Assembly (NCBI GenBank): GCA_017418975.1 | Contig: JAFOMG010000028.1 | Span: 1-64,000 of the forward strand | Reading direction: 5' to 3' | Source: Sphingomonas sp. | Lineage (GTDB): Bacteria > Pseudomonadota > Alphaproteobacteria > Sphingomonadales > Sphingomonadaceae | Length of the DNA: 64,000 nucleotides | Shown here: in pieces, positions 1 to 8,763 of the stretch | Layout of the letters: each line of letters opens with the position of its first letter | Numbering within the stretch: position 1 is the stretch's first letter | The notes under the pieces: model-generated | Seen by the model: the letters and a program-made list of their open reading frames with translations, nothing else | Told to the model about the DNA's origin: nothing | Database searches by the model: none | Program-made: the position numbers and the translations under genes

Positions 1-261
1 GGCGGCGCGCGGGGCCGGCGACTCGGCGGGCGCGGCGGCGGCCGGGGCCGGGCGCGGCGCGGGCGCCGGCTTGGGCTCGGCCGCGGCCTTGGGCTCGTTG
101 GGCTTCACCGGCGACGGACGGGCGGGCAGGCCCAGGCGGTGCGCCTTGCCGATCACGGCATTGCGACTCACCCCGCCCAGCTCCTCGGCGATCTGGGTTG
201 CGGTCAGCCCGCTGTCCCACATCTTCTTCAGCGTATCGATCCGCTCTTCGGTCCAGCTCAA
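1..261 (-). CDS. gcrA: GcrA cell cycle regulator (C-terminus cut by window edge)
   Basis: GcrA is an alphaproteobacterial cell-cycle transcription factor that works with sigma-70 RNA polymerase at promoters carrying CcrM-methylated sites. About 87 residues are visible. They start with an MSWTEERIDTLKKMWDSGLT-like helix-turn-helix typical of the family, continue with SRNAVIGKAHRLGL, and then enter the Ala/Pro-rich linker. The start is a TTG at 261-259 with AGGAAGAG just upstream, which is why simple ATG searches miss it. The C-terminal zinc-binding half lies outside the window. The gene is divergent from the ABC permease. Family identity is clear from the N-terminal motif. Confidence 0.9.
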   Translation of the reverse strand, partial: MSWTEERIDTLKKMWDSGLTATQIAEELGGVSRNAVIGKAHRLGLPARPSPVKPNEPKAAAEPKPAPAPRPAPAAAAPAESPAPRAA

Positions 262-316
262 AACTTCTCTTCCTTCACCTTGCCGTCGGCTCGTGCAGCG
301 GTTACGCGAACGCGCG

Positions 317-1156
317 ATGAGCAGCCAGCCTGAATTCGGTCAACAGCTCCCCGAGCCCGGCGTTCCGGTGATCCGCAACGTCAACTGGGGAGGTTTGCGC
401 ACCCTCTATATCAAGGAGGTGCGCCGTTTCTTCAAGGTGCAGCTCCAGACGATATGGGCGCCGGCGGTGACGACGCTGCTGTTTCTGGTGATCTTCACCG
501 TCGCTTTGGGCGGCGGCGGGCGGATGGTGAGCGTCCAGCACCGCGAGATTCACTTCGCCGAGTTCATCGCGCCCGGCCTGATCGTGATGGGCATGCTGCA
601 GAACGCCTTCGCCAATGCCAGCTTCTCGCTGCTCGTCGGCAAGATCCAGGGCACGATCGTCGATTACCTGATGCCGCCGCTCTCGACCACCGAGATGCTG
701 GCGGCCTTGTGCGGCGGGGCGGTGACGCGCGCCTTCTGCGTCGGCGGCACGGTGTGGCTGGCCATGGCGATCTGGGGCGTCAATGTCTGGCCGCAGCACC
801 TCTGGGCGGTGCTGTGGTTCGGTTTTCTCGGCTCGCTGTTCCTCGCGCTGATGGGCGTGCTGACCTCGATCTGGGCGGAGAAGTTCGATCACGCCGCGGC
901 GGTGACCAATTTCGTGGTGGCGCCGCTGGCCCTGCTGTCGGGCACCTTCTACTCGGTCGAGCGCCTCGCCCCGACCTTTCAGGCGATCAGCCACGCCAAC
1001 CCGTTCTTCTATATCATCTCCGGCTTCCGCTACGGCTTTATCGGCGTCGCCGATTCGCCGATCCTGGCCGGCAGCCTGGTGATCCTGGGTCTCGACGTGC
1101 TGCTGGGCTTCGGCTGCTACGCGCTGCTGCGCAAGGGCTGGAAGATCAAGAACTGA
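317..1156 (+). CDS. ABC-2 type transporter permease
   Basis: A 279-residue integral membrane protein of the ABC-2 permease family (as in drug, polysaccharide or NodJ-type exporters). It has about six hydrophobic segments, the first near residues 45-70, and a family-typical stretch near the C-terminus (NPFFYIISGFRYGFIG). The start at 317 is chosen because translation upstream of it overlaps gcrA antisense sequence and has no family similarity. The ribosome site is weak. No ATP-binding subunit lies beside it in this window, so the partner ATPase must be encoded elsewhere or beyond the left edge. The substrate cannot be told. Confidence 0.85.
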   Translation: MSSQPEFGQQLPEPGVPVIRNVNWGGLRTLYIKEVRRFFKVQLQTIWAPAVTTLLFLVIFTVALGGGGRMVSVQHREIHFAEFIAPGLIVMGMLQNAFANASFSLLVGKIQGTIVDYLMPPLSTTEMLAALCGGAVTRAFCVGGTVWLAMAIWGVNVWPQHLWAVLWFGFLGSLFLALMGVLTSIWAEKFDHAAAVTNFVVAPLALLSGTFYSVERLAPTFQAISHANPFFYIISGFRYGFIGVADSPILAGSLVILGLDVLLGFGCYALLRKGWKIKN

Positions 1157-1190
1157 CGGCCACACGCCGTTCGCGCTCCAACCCGATTCC

Positions 1191-1211
1191 ACCCCGGCCC
1201 AAGCCCGGGGT
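1191..1211. repeat. Intergenic palindrome (CCCCGG family)
   Basis: A single inverted repeat, ACCCCGG..CCCGGGGT, sits between the permease gene and argD. It resembles the arms of the larger GTCACCCCGG elements elsewhere in the window. It could fold in RNA after the permease stop codon, but no T-run follows, so it is listed as a repeat and not as a terminator. Confidence 0.6.
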
Positions 1212-1382
1212 GAGGTGCGAAGGGGATGGGCCGATAACGCCCCGGCATGCCCCGCGCCGAAACGATTATTGACGCCTCCCGGCCACCCCTCGTAAACACC
1301 CGCCTCGGGCGGTCCCGATAGGCCGCCCTTTGTCGTTTCTGGAGTCTCGTTTCCGAGCTTTTCACGAAGGAGGTACGTTCCC

Positions 1383-2579
1383 ATGGCCATCACCCCGCTC
1401 ATGCCCGTCTATCCGCGGTGCGCTGTGCGGCCGGTCCGAGGCGAGGGCGTGTATCTCTATGGCGAGCGCGGCGAGCAGTATCTGGACTTCGCCGCCGGCA
1501 TCGCGGTCAACGCGCTCGGCCATGGCCATCCCCATCTGACCAAGGCGCTGCAGGACCAGGTCGCCACGCTGATGCACGTGTCGAACCTCTATGGCAGCCC
1601 CCAGGGCGAGGCGCTGGCCCAGCGGATCGTCGACAACAGCTTCGCCGACACGGTGTTCTTCACGAACAGCGGCGTCGAGGCGATCGAGTGCGCGATCAAG
1701 ACCGCGCGCCGCTATCATTACGTCAACGGCAACCCGCAGCGCCACAAGCTGATCACCTTCAAGAACGCCTTTCACGGCCGTTCGATCGGTGCGATCTCGG
1801 CGACCGACCAGCCCAAGATGCGCGACGGCTTCGAGCCGCTGCTGCCGGGCTTCGACTATGTGAAGTTCAACGATCTGGAGGGCGCGCTCGCCAAGATCGA
1901 CGGCGAGACCGCCGGCTTCCTGGTCGAGACGGTGCAGGGCGAGGGCGGCATGACCGCGGGCACCAAGGAGTTCATCCAGGGCCTGCGCAAGGCATGCGAC
2001 GAGCATGGCCTGCTGCTCATCCTCGACGAGATCCAGTGCGGCTATGGCCGCACCGGCAAGATGTGGGCCTATGAGCATTACGGCATCACGCCGGACATCC
2101 TGACCGCGGCCAAGGGCATTGGCGGCGGCTTCCCGCTCGGCGCCTGCCTCGCCACCGAGGAAGCGGCCAAGGGCATGGTGATCGGCACCCACGGCTCCAC
2201 CTATGGCGGCAACCCGCTCGCCATGGCGGCCGGCCAGGCGGTGCTCGACGTGATGCTCGAGCCCGATTTCCTGCCGCATGTCGAGAAGATGGGCGAGCGC
2301 CTGCGCCAGGCCTTCGAGCAGATGATCCCGAACCATGATCACCTGTTCGAGGAGATTCGCGGCAAGGGCCTGATGCTCGGCATCAAGATGAAGGACAGTG
2401 TCGTCAGCCGCGATTTCGTGGCGCATCTGCGCGACAATCACGGGCTGCTGACCGTGGCCGCGGGCGAGAACGTGTTCCGCGTGCTGCCGCCGCTGGTGAT
2501 CAACGAGGATCACATCGCCGAGTGCATCGAGCGCCTGAGCGAGGGCGCGCGCAGCTTCGCGCCGCCGAGCGATGATTAA
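1383..2579 (+). CDS. argD: Acetylornithine/succinyldiaminopimelate aminotransferase
   Basis: A 398-residue class III PLP aminotransferase that makes N-acetylornithine in arginine synthesis and may serve in lysine synthesis too. Visible landmarks are the N-terminal GEGVYLYGERGEQYLDFAAG block, TNSGVEAIECAIK, LILDEIQCGYGRTG, and the PLP lysine in AAKGIGGGFPLGA at about residue 244. Length is normal for ArgD. The start has a strong ribosome site (AAGGAGG, 8 bases upstream). argF follows after a 140-base repeat, so the two probably form one arginine unit, as is common in sphingomonads. Confidence 0.95.
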   Translation: MAITPLMPVYPRCAVRPVRGEGVYLYGERGEQYLDFAAGIAVNALGHGHPHLTKALQDQVATLMHVSNLYGSPQGEALAQRIVDNSFADTVFFTNSGVEAIECAIKTARRYHYVNGNPQRHKLITFKNAFHGRSIGAISATDQPKMRDGFEPLLPGFDYVKFNDLEGALAKIDGETAGFLVETVQGEGGMTAGTKEFIQGLRKACDEHGLLLILDEIQCGYGRTGKMWAYEHYGITPDILTAAKGIGGGFPLGACLATEEAAKGMVIGTHGSTYGGNPLAMAAGQAVLDVMLEPDFLPHVEKMGERLRQAFEQMIPNHDHLFEEIRGKGLMLGIKMKDSVVSRDFVAHLRDNHGLLTVAAGENVFRVLPPLVINEDHIAECIERLSEGARSFAPPSDD

Positions 2580-2583
2580 TTCG

Positions 2584-2714
2584 ATCCTCCCCGGAACGGG
2601 GAGGGGGACCGCTGCCGAAGGCAGGGGTGGAGGGGGCGTGCCCCAAGCGAATCGCTGGTGGAGGAGCCCCTCCACCATGTTTCGCATGGTCCCCCTCCCC
2701 GTGCCGGGGAGGAT
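2584..2714. repeat. 131-bp imperfect inverted repeat between argD and argF
   Basis: The outer arms are ATCCTCCCCGG (from 2584) and CCGGGGAGGAT (to 2714). Inside are further arms around GTGGAGGGG and CCCCTCCAC, so the whole stretch can fold as one branched hairpin. It belongs to a second dispersed repeat type in this window, rich in CTCCCC/GGGGAG (compare 31438-31471 and 60325-60447). Its right end supplies the GGGGAGGA that acts as the argF ribosome site. Confidence 0.8.
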
Positions 2715-2719
2715 TTAAG

Positions 2720-3637
<918 letters not shown>

Positions 3638-3668
3638 GTTGAAGCTGCCGGATCGGCAACTATCTTAG

Positions 3669-3778
3669 CGTCATCCCCGCGAAAGCGGGGCCCATCTCCC
3701 GAACCCTCCTCCTGCACTACAGCTATTGTATATCGTGGCGTCTGCACGAGATGGTTCCCCGCTTTCGCGGGGATGACG
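3669..3778. repeat. Paired palindromic repeat (CGTCATCCCCGC arms)
   Basis: Two copies of a small palindrome face each other: CGTCATCCCCGCGAAAG at 3669 and CTTTCGCGGGGATGACG ending at 3778, with about 66 unique bases between. Each copy is itself a hairpin. This is the main dispersed intergenic family of the window. The right copy ends 12 bases before the GTG start chosen for hslO. Confidence 0.85.
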
Positions 3779-3790
3779 AAGGTAAGAATT

Positions 3791-4717
3791 GTGACCAACA
3801 CCGCCCCCACCACCGATCTCGATCGCGTGATCGGCTTCACCATTCCCGGCCGCCACACCCGTGGCCGCGTTGCGCGGCTGGGGCCGGTGCTCGACGAGAT
3901 CCTGTCGGCGCACGCCTATCCCGAGCAGATCGAGCGGCTGCTGGCCGAGGCGCTGACGCTCACTGCCCTGCTCGGCGCCACGCTCAAGCAGGCCGAGGGG
4001 CAGATGACGCTCCAGGCGCAGACCCAGGGCGGCATCGTCAGCCTGCTGGTGTGCGACTACAAGAATGGCGAACTGCGCGGCTATGTGCAGTTCGATGCCC
4101 TGCGCCTGTCGCAGCTCGGCAAGAATCCGTCGCTGTTCGCGCTGTTCCACAAGGGCCATCTGGCGATCACCTTCGACCAGGCGGCCACCAAGGAGCGCTA
4201 CCAGGGCATCGTGCCGCTCGACGCCGGCTCGCTGGCCGAGGCCGCGCAGAGCTATTTCCTCCAGTCGGAGCAGATCCCCAGCCTGGTGCGGCTGGGCGCG
4301 CGGCGCGACAGGGAGACCGGCAAGTGGATCGGCGGCGGCCTGTTCCTCCAGCATCTGCCGGAGGGCGAGGCAGGGCGCGAGCGGCTGCACGTGCGGCTCG
4401 ATCATCCCGAATGGCAGCATGTCGAGGCGCTGGGCTCGACCATGGGTGTAGACGAGCTGGCCGATGGAGCGATCCCGCTCGAATCGCTCGTCTGGCGGCT
4501 GTTCAACGAGGAGGAAGAAGTGCGCGTCCTCAGCGGCGCGGATCTCTCGCGCGGCTGCCGGTGCGACCCTGGCTACATCACCGAGGTGCTCGCCAAGTTC
4601 CCGGAAGAGGAGCGGGCGGCGATGGCGGACGAGACCGGGGTGATCGCCGTCGACTGTGCCTTCTGCTCGAAGAAGTTCCCGGTGAAGCTCGCCGATTTCG
4701 TTCCGCCGCCGTTGTAA
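3791..4717 (+). CDS. hslO: Redox-regulated chaperone Hsp33
   Basis: A 308-residue cytosolic holdase chaperone of the HSP33 family, switched on when its zinc-binding cysteines are oxidised. The redox centre is visible as CRC at residues 256-258 and CAFC at 289-292, the family's CxC/CxxC pattern. The GTG at 3791 (VTNTAPTTD) is preferred. The upstream ATG at 3773 lies inside the palindromic repeat, and AAGGTAAG precedes the GTG. The N-terminus reads DLDRVIGFTIPGRHTRGRV, as expected for alphaproteobacterial members. It stands alone between argF and a small secreted protein gene. Confidence 0.93.
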   Translation: MTNTAPTTDLDRVIGFTIPGRHTRGRVARLGPVLDEILSAHAYPEQIERLLAEALTLTALLGATLKQAEGQMTLQAQTQGGIVSLLVCDYKNGELRGYVQFDALRLSQLGKNPSLFALFHKGHLAITFDQAATKERYQGIVPLDAGSLAEAAQSYFLQSEQIPSLVRLGARRDRETGKWIGGGLFLQHLPEGEAGRERLHVRLDHPEWQHVEALGSTMGVDELADGAIPLESLVWRLFNEEEEVRVLSGADLSRGCRCDPGYITEVLAKFPEEERAAMADETGVIAVDCAFCSKKFPVKLADFVPPPL

Positions 4718-4788
4718 TCCGGCGGGATCGCCCCATATCGGGCGCAAAGGGCGCGGGCTCTCGGGGCCGCGACGGGAGGACGTTGCGC

Positions 4789-5196
4789 ATGTTGTTCAAG
4801 CGTCTGGTGTGCGTGGCATTTGCCGGCGCATCGCTGTTTATCGTGGGCGATGGGCCGGCTTCGGCCCATCGTTCCTCCAGCCAGGCAGTGCTTTCGCAGA
4901 TCGAGCGCGGCCAATGGCTGCTCAAGGAGCGGCGCGGCGGCGAGCGCAAGATCTGCTTCGCGGGGCCGAACAGCTTCATCCAGCTCGCCCATGGCACCAC
5001 GCCGTGCGAGCAGTTCGTGGTCGCGCAGGACCAGCGCGCGGCGACGGTGCGCTACACTTGCACCGGGCATGGCCAGGGCCGCACCACGATCACCGTGGAG
5101 ACGCCGCGACTGGTGCGGATCGAGACCCAGGGCGTGCTCGACGGTTCGCCGTTCGAGCAGGAATATGAAGCGCGCCGCGCCGGCGCCTGCGGCTGA
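4789..5196 (+). CDS. Small secreted protein, DUF3617-like
   Basis: A 135-residue exported protein of unknown role. The first 26 residues form a signal peptide ending PASAH. The mature part begins GQWLLKERRGG and has four cysteines (in KICFAG, TTPCEQF, RYTCTGHG and GACG). It finishes with a G-V-L-D-G-S-P-F..Y pattern that recalls DUF3617 proteins, although it is short and the match is by eye. The ATG has GGGAGGA upstream. A terminator-like stem-loop follows at 5293-5317. The DUF assignment is tentative, but the gene itself is well supported. Confidence 0.75.
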   Translation: MLFKRLVCVAFAGASLFIVGDGPASAHRSSSQAVLSQIERGQWLLKERRGGERKICFAGPNSFIQLAHGTTPCEQFVVAQDQRAATVRYTCTGHGQGRTTITVETPRLVRIETQGVLDGSPFEQEYEARRAGACG

Positions 5197-5204
5197 ACGG
5201 GACT

Positions 5205-5317
5205 TAACCCTTATTTCACTGCTGCCGGGCTAAGCTGCTCCTCGCTCCTCGTGAGCACTTTCCTCTCTGGCATGGGGTTATCCCAAGAAACTGGGCCGCT
5301 CACGGGCGGCCCATTTT
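5205..5317 (+). ncRNA. Candidate small RNA or structured queC leader
   Basis: The 175 bases before queC hold no gene but look structured. A hairpin can form around TGCTC..GAGCA (about 5232-5256) with a CTCCTCG-rich loop. A pyrimidine run TTTCCTCTCTGG follows, then a GGGTTATCCC mini-hairpin and the strong stem at 5293-5312. The CU-rich loops resemble anti-Shine-Dalgarno sRNAs of alphaproteobacteria. It could instead be a transcribed leader that controls queCE by attenuation. No known family was matched, and the 5' end is a guess. Confidence 0.3.
5293..5317 (+). terminator. Rho-independent terminator
   Basis: A perfect 7-bp stem GGGCCGC/GCGGCCC with a 6-base loop is followed by ATTTTG. It ends either the small secreted protein transcript or the candidate small RNA, 55 bases before the queC start. 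Confidence 0.7.
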
Positions 5318-5371
5318 GCGTCCGGCCGCGCGTTCTTTGCCTCGCAGTGGAATCCGGAGTAGGGCGCGGCG

Positions 5372-6055
5372 ATGACAGACAGCGTTGCAATCGTACTGGT
5401 TTCCGGCGGACTCGATTCGATGATCTCGGCCGCGCTCGCGCGCGAGGCGGGATATCGGCTGATGGCGCTCTCGTTCGACTATAACCAGCGTCACCATATC
5501 GAGCTGGCCGCCGCCCGCCGTGTCGCCGCGACCCTGGGTGCCGAGCGCCACATCGTCATGCCGATGGACCTGCGCGCGTTCGGCGGGTCGGCACTCACCG
5601 CCGATATCGACGTGCCCAAGCAAGGCGTGGGGGACGACATTCCCGTCACCTATGTGCCGGCGCGCAACACCATCTTCCTCAGCCTCGCGCTCGGCTGGGC
5701 CGAGGCTTCGGGCGCGCGCGACATCTATATCGGCGTCAATGCGCTCGATTATTCGGGCTATCCCGATTGCCGCCCCGAATTCATCGAAGGCTTCGAGAAG
5801 CTCGCCGAGCTGGCGACCAAGGCCGGCGTGGAAGGCACGCCCTTCCGCATTCGCGCGCCGCTCCAGCACATGACCAAGGCGGACATCGTGCGCGAAGGCA
5901 CGCGGCTCGGGCTCGACATGGGCCTGAGCTGGTCCTGCTACGATCCGGCGCCGGGCGGGCTGCATTGCGGCCTGTGCGACAGCTGCCGGTTGCGCGCGAA
6001 GGGCTTCGAGGAAGCCGGGATCGCCGATCCGACGCAGTACGCGGCGCAGCCATAG
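5372..6055 (+). CDS. queC: 7-cyano-7-deazaguanine synthase
   Basis: A 227-residue ATP-dependent ligase that converts 7-carboxy-7-deazaguanine to preQ0 in queuosine synthesis. The PP-loop motif SGGLDS is at residues 12-17. The conserved YVPARNTIFLSLAL and GVNALDYSGYPDCRPEFI are present. The C-terminal zinc cysteines are in CYDPAPGGLHCGLCDSC. Length is typical. queE begins 12 bases after the stop in the same direction, so the two form the preQ0 unit. A structured leader lies upstream. Confidence 0.96.
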   Translation: MTDSVAIVLVSGGLDSMISAALAREAGYRLMALSFDYNQRHHIELAAARRVAATLGAERHIVMPMDLRAFGGSALTADIDVPKQGVGDDIPVTYVPARNTIFLSLALGWAEASGARDIYIGVNALDYSGYPDCRPEFIEGFEKLAELATKAGVEGTPFRIRAPLQHMTKADIVREGTRLGLDMGLSWSCYDPAPGGLHCGLCDSCRLRAKGFEEAGIADPTQYAAQP

Positions 6056-6066
6056 GGTTCCGGATC

Positions 6067-6699
6067 ATGACCTACAGCGTCAAGGAGATGTTCCTCACGC
6101 TTCAGGGCGAGGGGGTGAATGCCGGCGCACGGGCGGTGTTCGTGCGCTTCGCCGGGTGCAATCTGTGGACCGGCCGCGAGCAGGACCGCGCCAGTGCGAT
6201 CTGCCGGTTCTGCGACACCGATTTCGTCGGCACCGACGGGCTGGGCGGCGGCAAGTTCGCCGGTGCAGCGGCGCTGGCCGATGCGGTGGCCGGGCATTGG
6301 GGCGCGGGGACCGAGGCGCGCTTCGTCGTGCTCACCGGCGGCGAGCCCATGCTGCAGGTGGACGATGCGCTGGTCGACGCGCTCCACGGCCGCGGCTTCC
6401 GAATCGCGATCGAGAGCAACGGCACCTTGCCGGTGCATCCGGGGATCGACTGGGTGTGCATCAGCCCCAAGGCGGGGAGCGAGGTCGTCCAGCGTGCCGG
6501 CGACGAGCTCAAGCTGGTCTGGCCGCAGCCCGGCACCGATGTCGACACGCTCGAGGGCTGGGACTTCGCCAATTTCCTGGTCCAGCCGATGGACAGCGCG
6601 GAAGCGGCCGAGAACATGCGGGCCGCGATCGCCTTCGCGATGGCGCGGCCGAAATGGCGGCTGACCTTGCAGACGCACAAGATGCTGGGATTGCGGTAA
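6067..6699 (+). CDS. queE: 7-carboxy-7-deazaguanine synthase (radical SAM)
   Basis: A 210-residue radical SAM enzyme that makes 7-carboxy-7-deazaguanine, the substrate of QueC. The N-terminus YSVKEMFLTLQGEG is the family signature. The 4Fe-4S ligands are C in AGCNLW and the two in CRFCDTDF, with the longer spacing (CX14CX2C) typical of proteobacterial QueE. LTGGEPMLQ is the SAM-binding GGEP motif. The start at 6067 directly follows queC, and in-frame upstream sequence overlaps queC in another frame. Confidence 0.95.
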   Translation: MTYSVKEMFLTLQGEGVNAGARAVFVRFAGCNLWTGREQDRASAICRFCDTDFVGTDGLGGGKFAGAAALADAVAGHWGAGTEARFVVLTGGEPMLQVDDALVDALHGRGFRIAIESNGTLPVHPGIDWVCISPKAGSEVVQRAGDELKLVWPQPGTDVDTLEGWDFANFLVQPMDSAEAAENMRAAIAFAMARPKWRLTLQTHKMLGLR

Positions 6700-6702
6700 A
6701 AT

Positions 6703-6784
6703 CGTCATCCCGGCGAACGCCGGGATCTCGTGCTGCTCCTTCCCCGCGCCATCGCCTGAGATCCCGGCTTTCGCCGGGATGACG
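6703..6784. repeat. Paired palindromic repeat (CGTCATCCCGGC arms)
   Basis: Inverted copies CGTCATCCCGGCGAACGCCG (from 6703) and CGGCTTTCGCCGGGATGACG (to 6784) enclose about 38 bases with inner arms GATCTC/GAGATC. It is the same family as 3669-3778 with a different hairpin core. It lies between queE and a convergent gene and might act as a bidirectional barrier. Confidence 0.85.
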
Positions 6785-6812
6785 GGAGGGGGCGGGGAAG
6801 CCGGTCAGCCGA

Positions 6813-7493
6813 TCAATCGATCAGCAGCGGGCCGCACTTCTTGACCTGATACTGGCCCTTCTTCCAGCATTTGTCGTTGCCGAAAGGCGGCATCTTCACG
6901 CCGTACATGCCGGTGACGATATAGCCCGACGGACGATATTGCTCGCCCCAGGGGCCCAGGCTGGCGCGCAGTTCCTTCATCCGGTCCTGCGCCAGATCGC
7001 CGAACTGGCCCGGCTTCACGAACACCGCATCATGGCCGATTGCGGCGGCCGTCTGGCAGAAAGAGAGCTGCCCCTGAACAGTCGAGAATCCCGAGTAGAT
7101 GCGGGTCCCGTACTTGTCGAGCTCTAGCTGGCCCTGCTTCTTGTTCTTGTACGCTCGTTCAAAATATTTCTCGAGCGTAGCGTAGGAATCACGCAGTTCG
7201 ATCGCGTGGTCCTTGATCAGCGAATTGTAATTGTCGACCGACAACAGCGTCGGCTCGAACTGGCACTGGAGCGCCGCGACGTTGAGCGCGGCACGCAGGT
7301 TCCAGGCGAGCGCGGCGCGCAGCTCGGCGGCGGTGGCGCCCGGCAGCGCCGGGCCGGTCATCCCGGGCTCCGCCCCGGTGACTCGCCCGCTCTCGAGATT
7401 GGCGGGCTTGAGGAAGAATTGCGCCGAAGCCGGCGCGGATGCGAACAGGCCGATCCCCCCGGCCAGCATAAGTGCGATACGCGATGCGAGCAT
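6813..7493 (-). CDS. Secreted protein of unknown function
   Basis: A 226-residue protein that I do not recognise. The first 25 residues (MLASRIALMLAGGIGLF..ASAQ) form a clear signal peptide, so a periplasmic or exported location is inferred. The mature chain is mostly helical in appearance, with RAALNVAALQCQFEP, a Lys/Tyr-rich centre (EKYFERAYKNKKQG) and four cysteines, two of them in the basic tail DKCWKKGQYQVKKC. The start at 7493 is chosen for the signal peptide and GAGGG upstream. Longer in-frame translation has no export signal. Confidence 0.75.
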   Translation of the reverse strand: MLASRIALMLAGGIGLFASAPASAQFFLKPANLESGRVTGAEPGMTGPALPGATAAELRAALAWNLRAALNVAALQCQFEPTLLSVDNYNSLIKDHAIELRDSYATLEKYFERAYKNKKQGQLELDKYGTRIYSGFSTVQGQLSFCQTAAAIGHDAVFVKPGQFGDLAQDRMKELRASLGPWGEQYRPSGYIVTGMYGVKMPPFGNDKCWKKGQYQVKKCGPLLID

Positions 7494-7618
7494 GCTGCCC
7501 TCGAAAACTACCAGTTGACCCCGTGGGCAGGGGTTACGGTGTTCCGAGTCCGGGTTGAAGCCCCTTTTTACCATCCGGGCCGTGCCATACCGGCATTTCA
7601 TCGCAAATCGGGAAACGA

Positions 7619-7650
7619 AAAGGGCCGCCCGGTCGCCCGGACGGCCCTTT
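7619..7650 (-). terminator. Terminator after the small lipoprotein gene
   Basis: The stem AAAGGGCCG../..CGGCCCTTT has a short loop. Read on the minus strand it follows the stop of the lipoprotein gene at 7677 by 27 bases and ends in TTTTCGTTT. The A/T-rich ends on both sides could let it work in both directions. Confidence 0.75.
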
Positions 7651-7676
7651 CTTCAAACACCCTACCGGGCGCGCGA

Positions 7677-7913
7677 TCAGTGCGCGTTGGTGGTGTTGGT
7701 CTCGACGGTGGTGGTGTTCTCGACCACGGCGCCGTTCTCGGTGGCGGCGGCGTCGATGTTGGTCACCATGGTGTCGGTGGTCACGTTCTCGGTCGGAACG
7801 ACTTCGGTGGTGTTGGTCACGTTGGTCGACTCGTTGCTGGTGCACGCCGAGGCCAGGAGGGCCGCGCCGGCGATCATCGAACCTGCAACGATCTTCGAAA
7901 TGACTGCACGCAT
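7677..7913 (-). CDS. Small Thr/Asn-rich lipoprotein
   Basis: A 78-residue predicted lipoprotein. An N-terminal signal with lipobox LLASAC puts the lipidated cysteine at residue 24. The rest is a low-complexity chain of Thr, Asn, Val and Glu (TNVTNTTEVVPTENVTT), likely extended or disordered in the cell envelope. It is followed by a good terminator, which argues for a real, separately transcribed gene. No enzymatic motif is seen and the function is unknown. Confidence 0.7.
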   Translation of the reverse strand: MRAVISKIVAGSMIAGAALLASACTSNESTNVTNTTEVVPTENVTTDTMVTNIDAAATENGAVVENTTTVETNTTNAH

Positions 7914-8027
7914 GTAGAAAGCTCCCTAGATAATGGATCTGGATTACGGTTACGCCGTTTAATACCCAAACCGGAGTGGACATTAGACGGTTCGGGCAAA
8001 CCCCTCAAGACTCGATTTGACCTGCGC

Positions 8028-8675
8028 TCAGGAGAGAGCGTCCAAAAATGGCAAAAATGTGGCCCGGAGCGCCGAATCGAATTGCCGGAATGTTACCGGC
8101 TTGCCGAGCGCGGCTGCGCTGGTGACGGGGAACTCGGCGATGCCGCAGGGGACGATTCCGTTGAAATCGCTCAGGTTCGGCGAGAGATTCACTGCGAAGC
8201 CGTGCATGGTCACCCATTGCCGGATGCGCACGCCGATCGCGCCGATCTTCGCTTCCCGGCCGGTCTGGTCGAGCGTCCAGATGCCGATGCGCCCCTCGGC
8301 GCGGAACGCCTCGATCCCCAGCTCGCCCAGCGCGGCGATCACCCAGCCTTCCACGGCATGGACATAGCCGCGCACGTCGCGCTTGCGCCGGCGCAGGTCG
8401 AGCATCAGATAGCCGATGCGCTGGCCGGGCCCGTGATAAGTGTAGCGCCCGCCGCGCCCGGTGCGGAACACAGGAAAGCGCGGGTCGATCAGCTCGCCCG
8501 CGTCGGTGGCGCTGGTGCCGGCGGTGTAGACGCTCGGATGCTCGAGCAGCCAGATGCGTTCGGGCGCGGTGCCGGCGGTCAGCGCGGCGACGTGCGCCTC
8601 CATCTCGGCCAGCGCGGCGCCATATTCGATCGGCTCCGGGGCGACCCGCCATTCGATATCCTGGTTCATCGCCAT
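8028..8675 (-). CDS. lipB: Octanoyltransferase
   Basis: A 215-residue lipoyl(octanoyl) transferase that moves octanoate from acyl carrier protein to lipoyl domains. Motifs are LLEHPSVYTAG, RGGRYTYHGPGQRIGYLMLDL, KIGAIGVRIRQWVTMHGFAVN with the catalytic lysine, and FNGIVPCGI with the catalytic cysteine. Two ATGs lie close together (8675 and 8669). Neither has a clear ribosome site, and the upstream frame is not family-like. It is divergent from a membrane protein pair 88 bases away. Confidence 0.94.
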   Translation of the reverse strand: MAMNQDIEWRVAPEPIEYGAALAEMEAHVAALTAGTAPERIWLLEHPSVYTAGTSATDAGELIDPRFPVFRTGRGGRYTYHGPGQRIGYLMLDLRRRKRDVRGYVHAVEGWVIAALGELGIEAFRAEGRIGIWTLDQTGREAKIGAIGVRIRQWVTMHGFAVNLSPNLSDFNGIVPCGIAEFPVTSAAALGKPVTFRQFDSALRATFLPFLDALS

Positions 8676-8763
8676 GCGAATTGCGCATCCGAAAGCGATT
8701 GCGCAAGCATTGGCAACATAATGCGCGCCCGCTAACACCGGATGGAGGGAGGACATCGGGCGC

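Noticed and set aside
3773..3790. ATG at 3773 as the start of hslO
   Set aside because: This ATG is part of the GGGGATGACG repeat arm. The GTG at 3791 has a better ribosome site and fits family length.
5200..5371. preQ1 riboswitch before queC
   Set aside because: The preQ1-I pattern (short stem, CCC loop, A-rich tail forming a pseudoknot) could not be matched, and types II and III were not recognisable either.
5251..5484. 77-residue frame over the queC leader and start
   Set aside because: It reads through the terminator stem and queC in the wrong frame, and the residues do not resemble any protein.
7360..7395. CCGGGCTCCGCCCCGG-like palindrome resembling the dispersed repeats
   Set aside because: It lies within the coding part of the secreted protein at 6813-7493 and fits its reading frame (AEPGMTG). 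The likeness is probably chance in GC-rich code.
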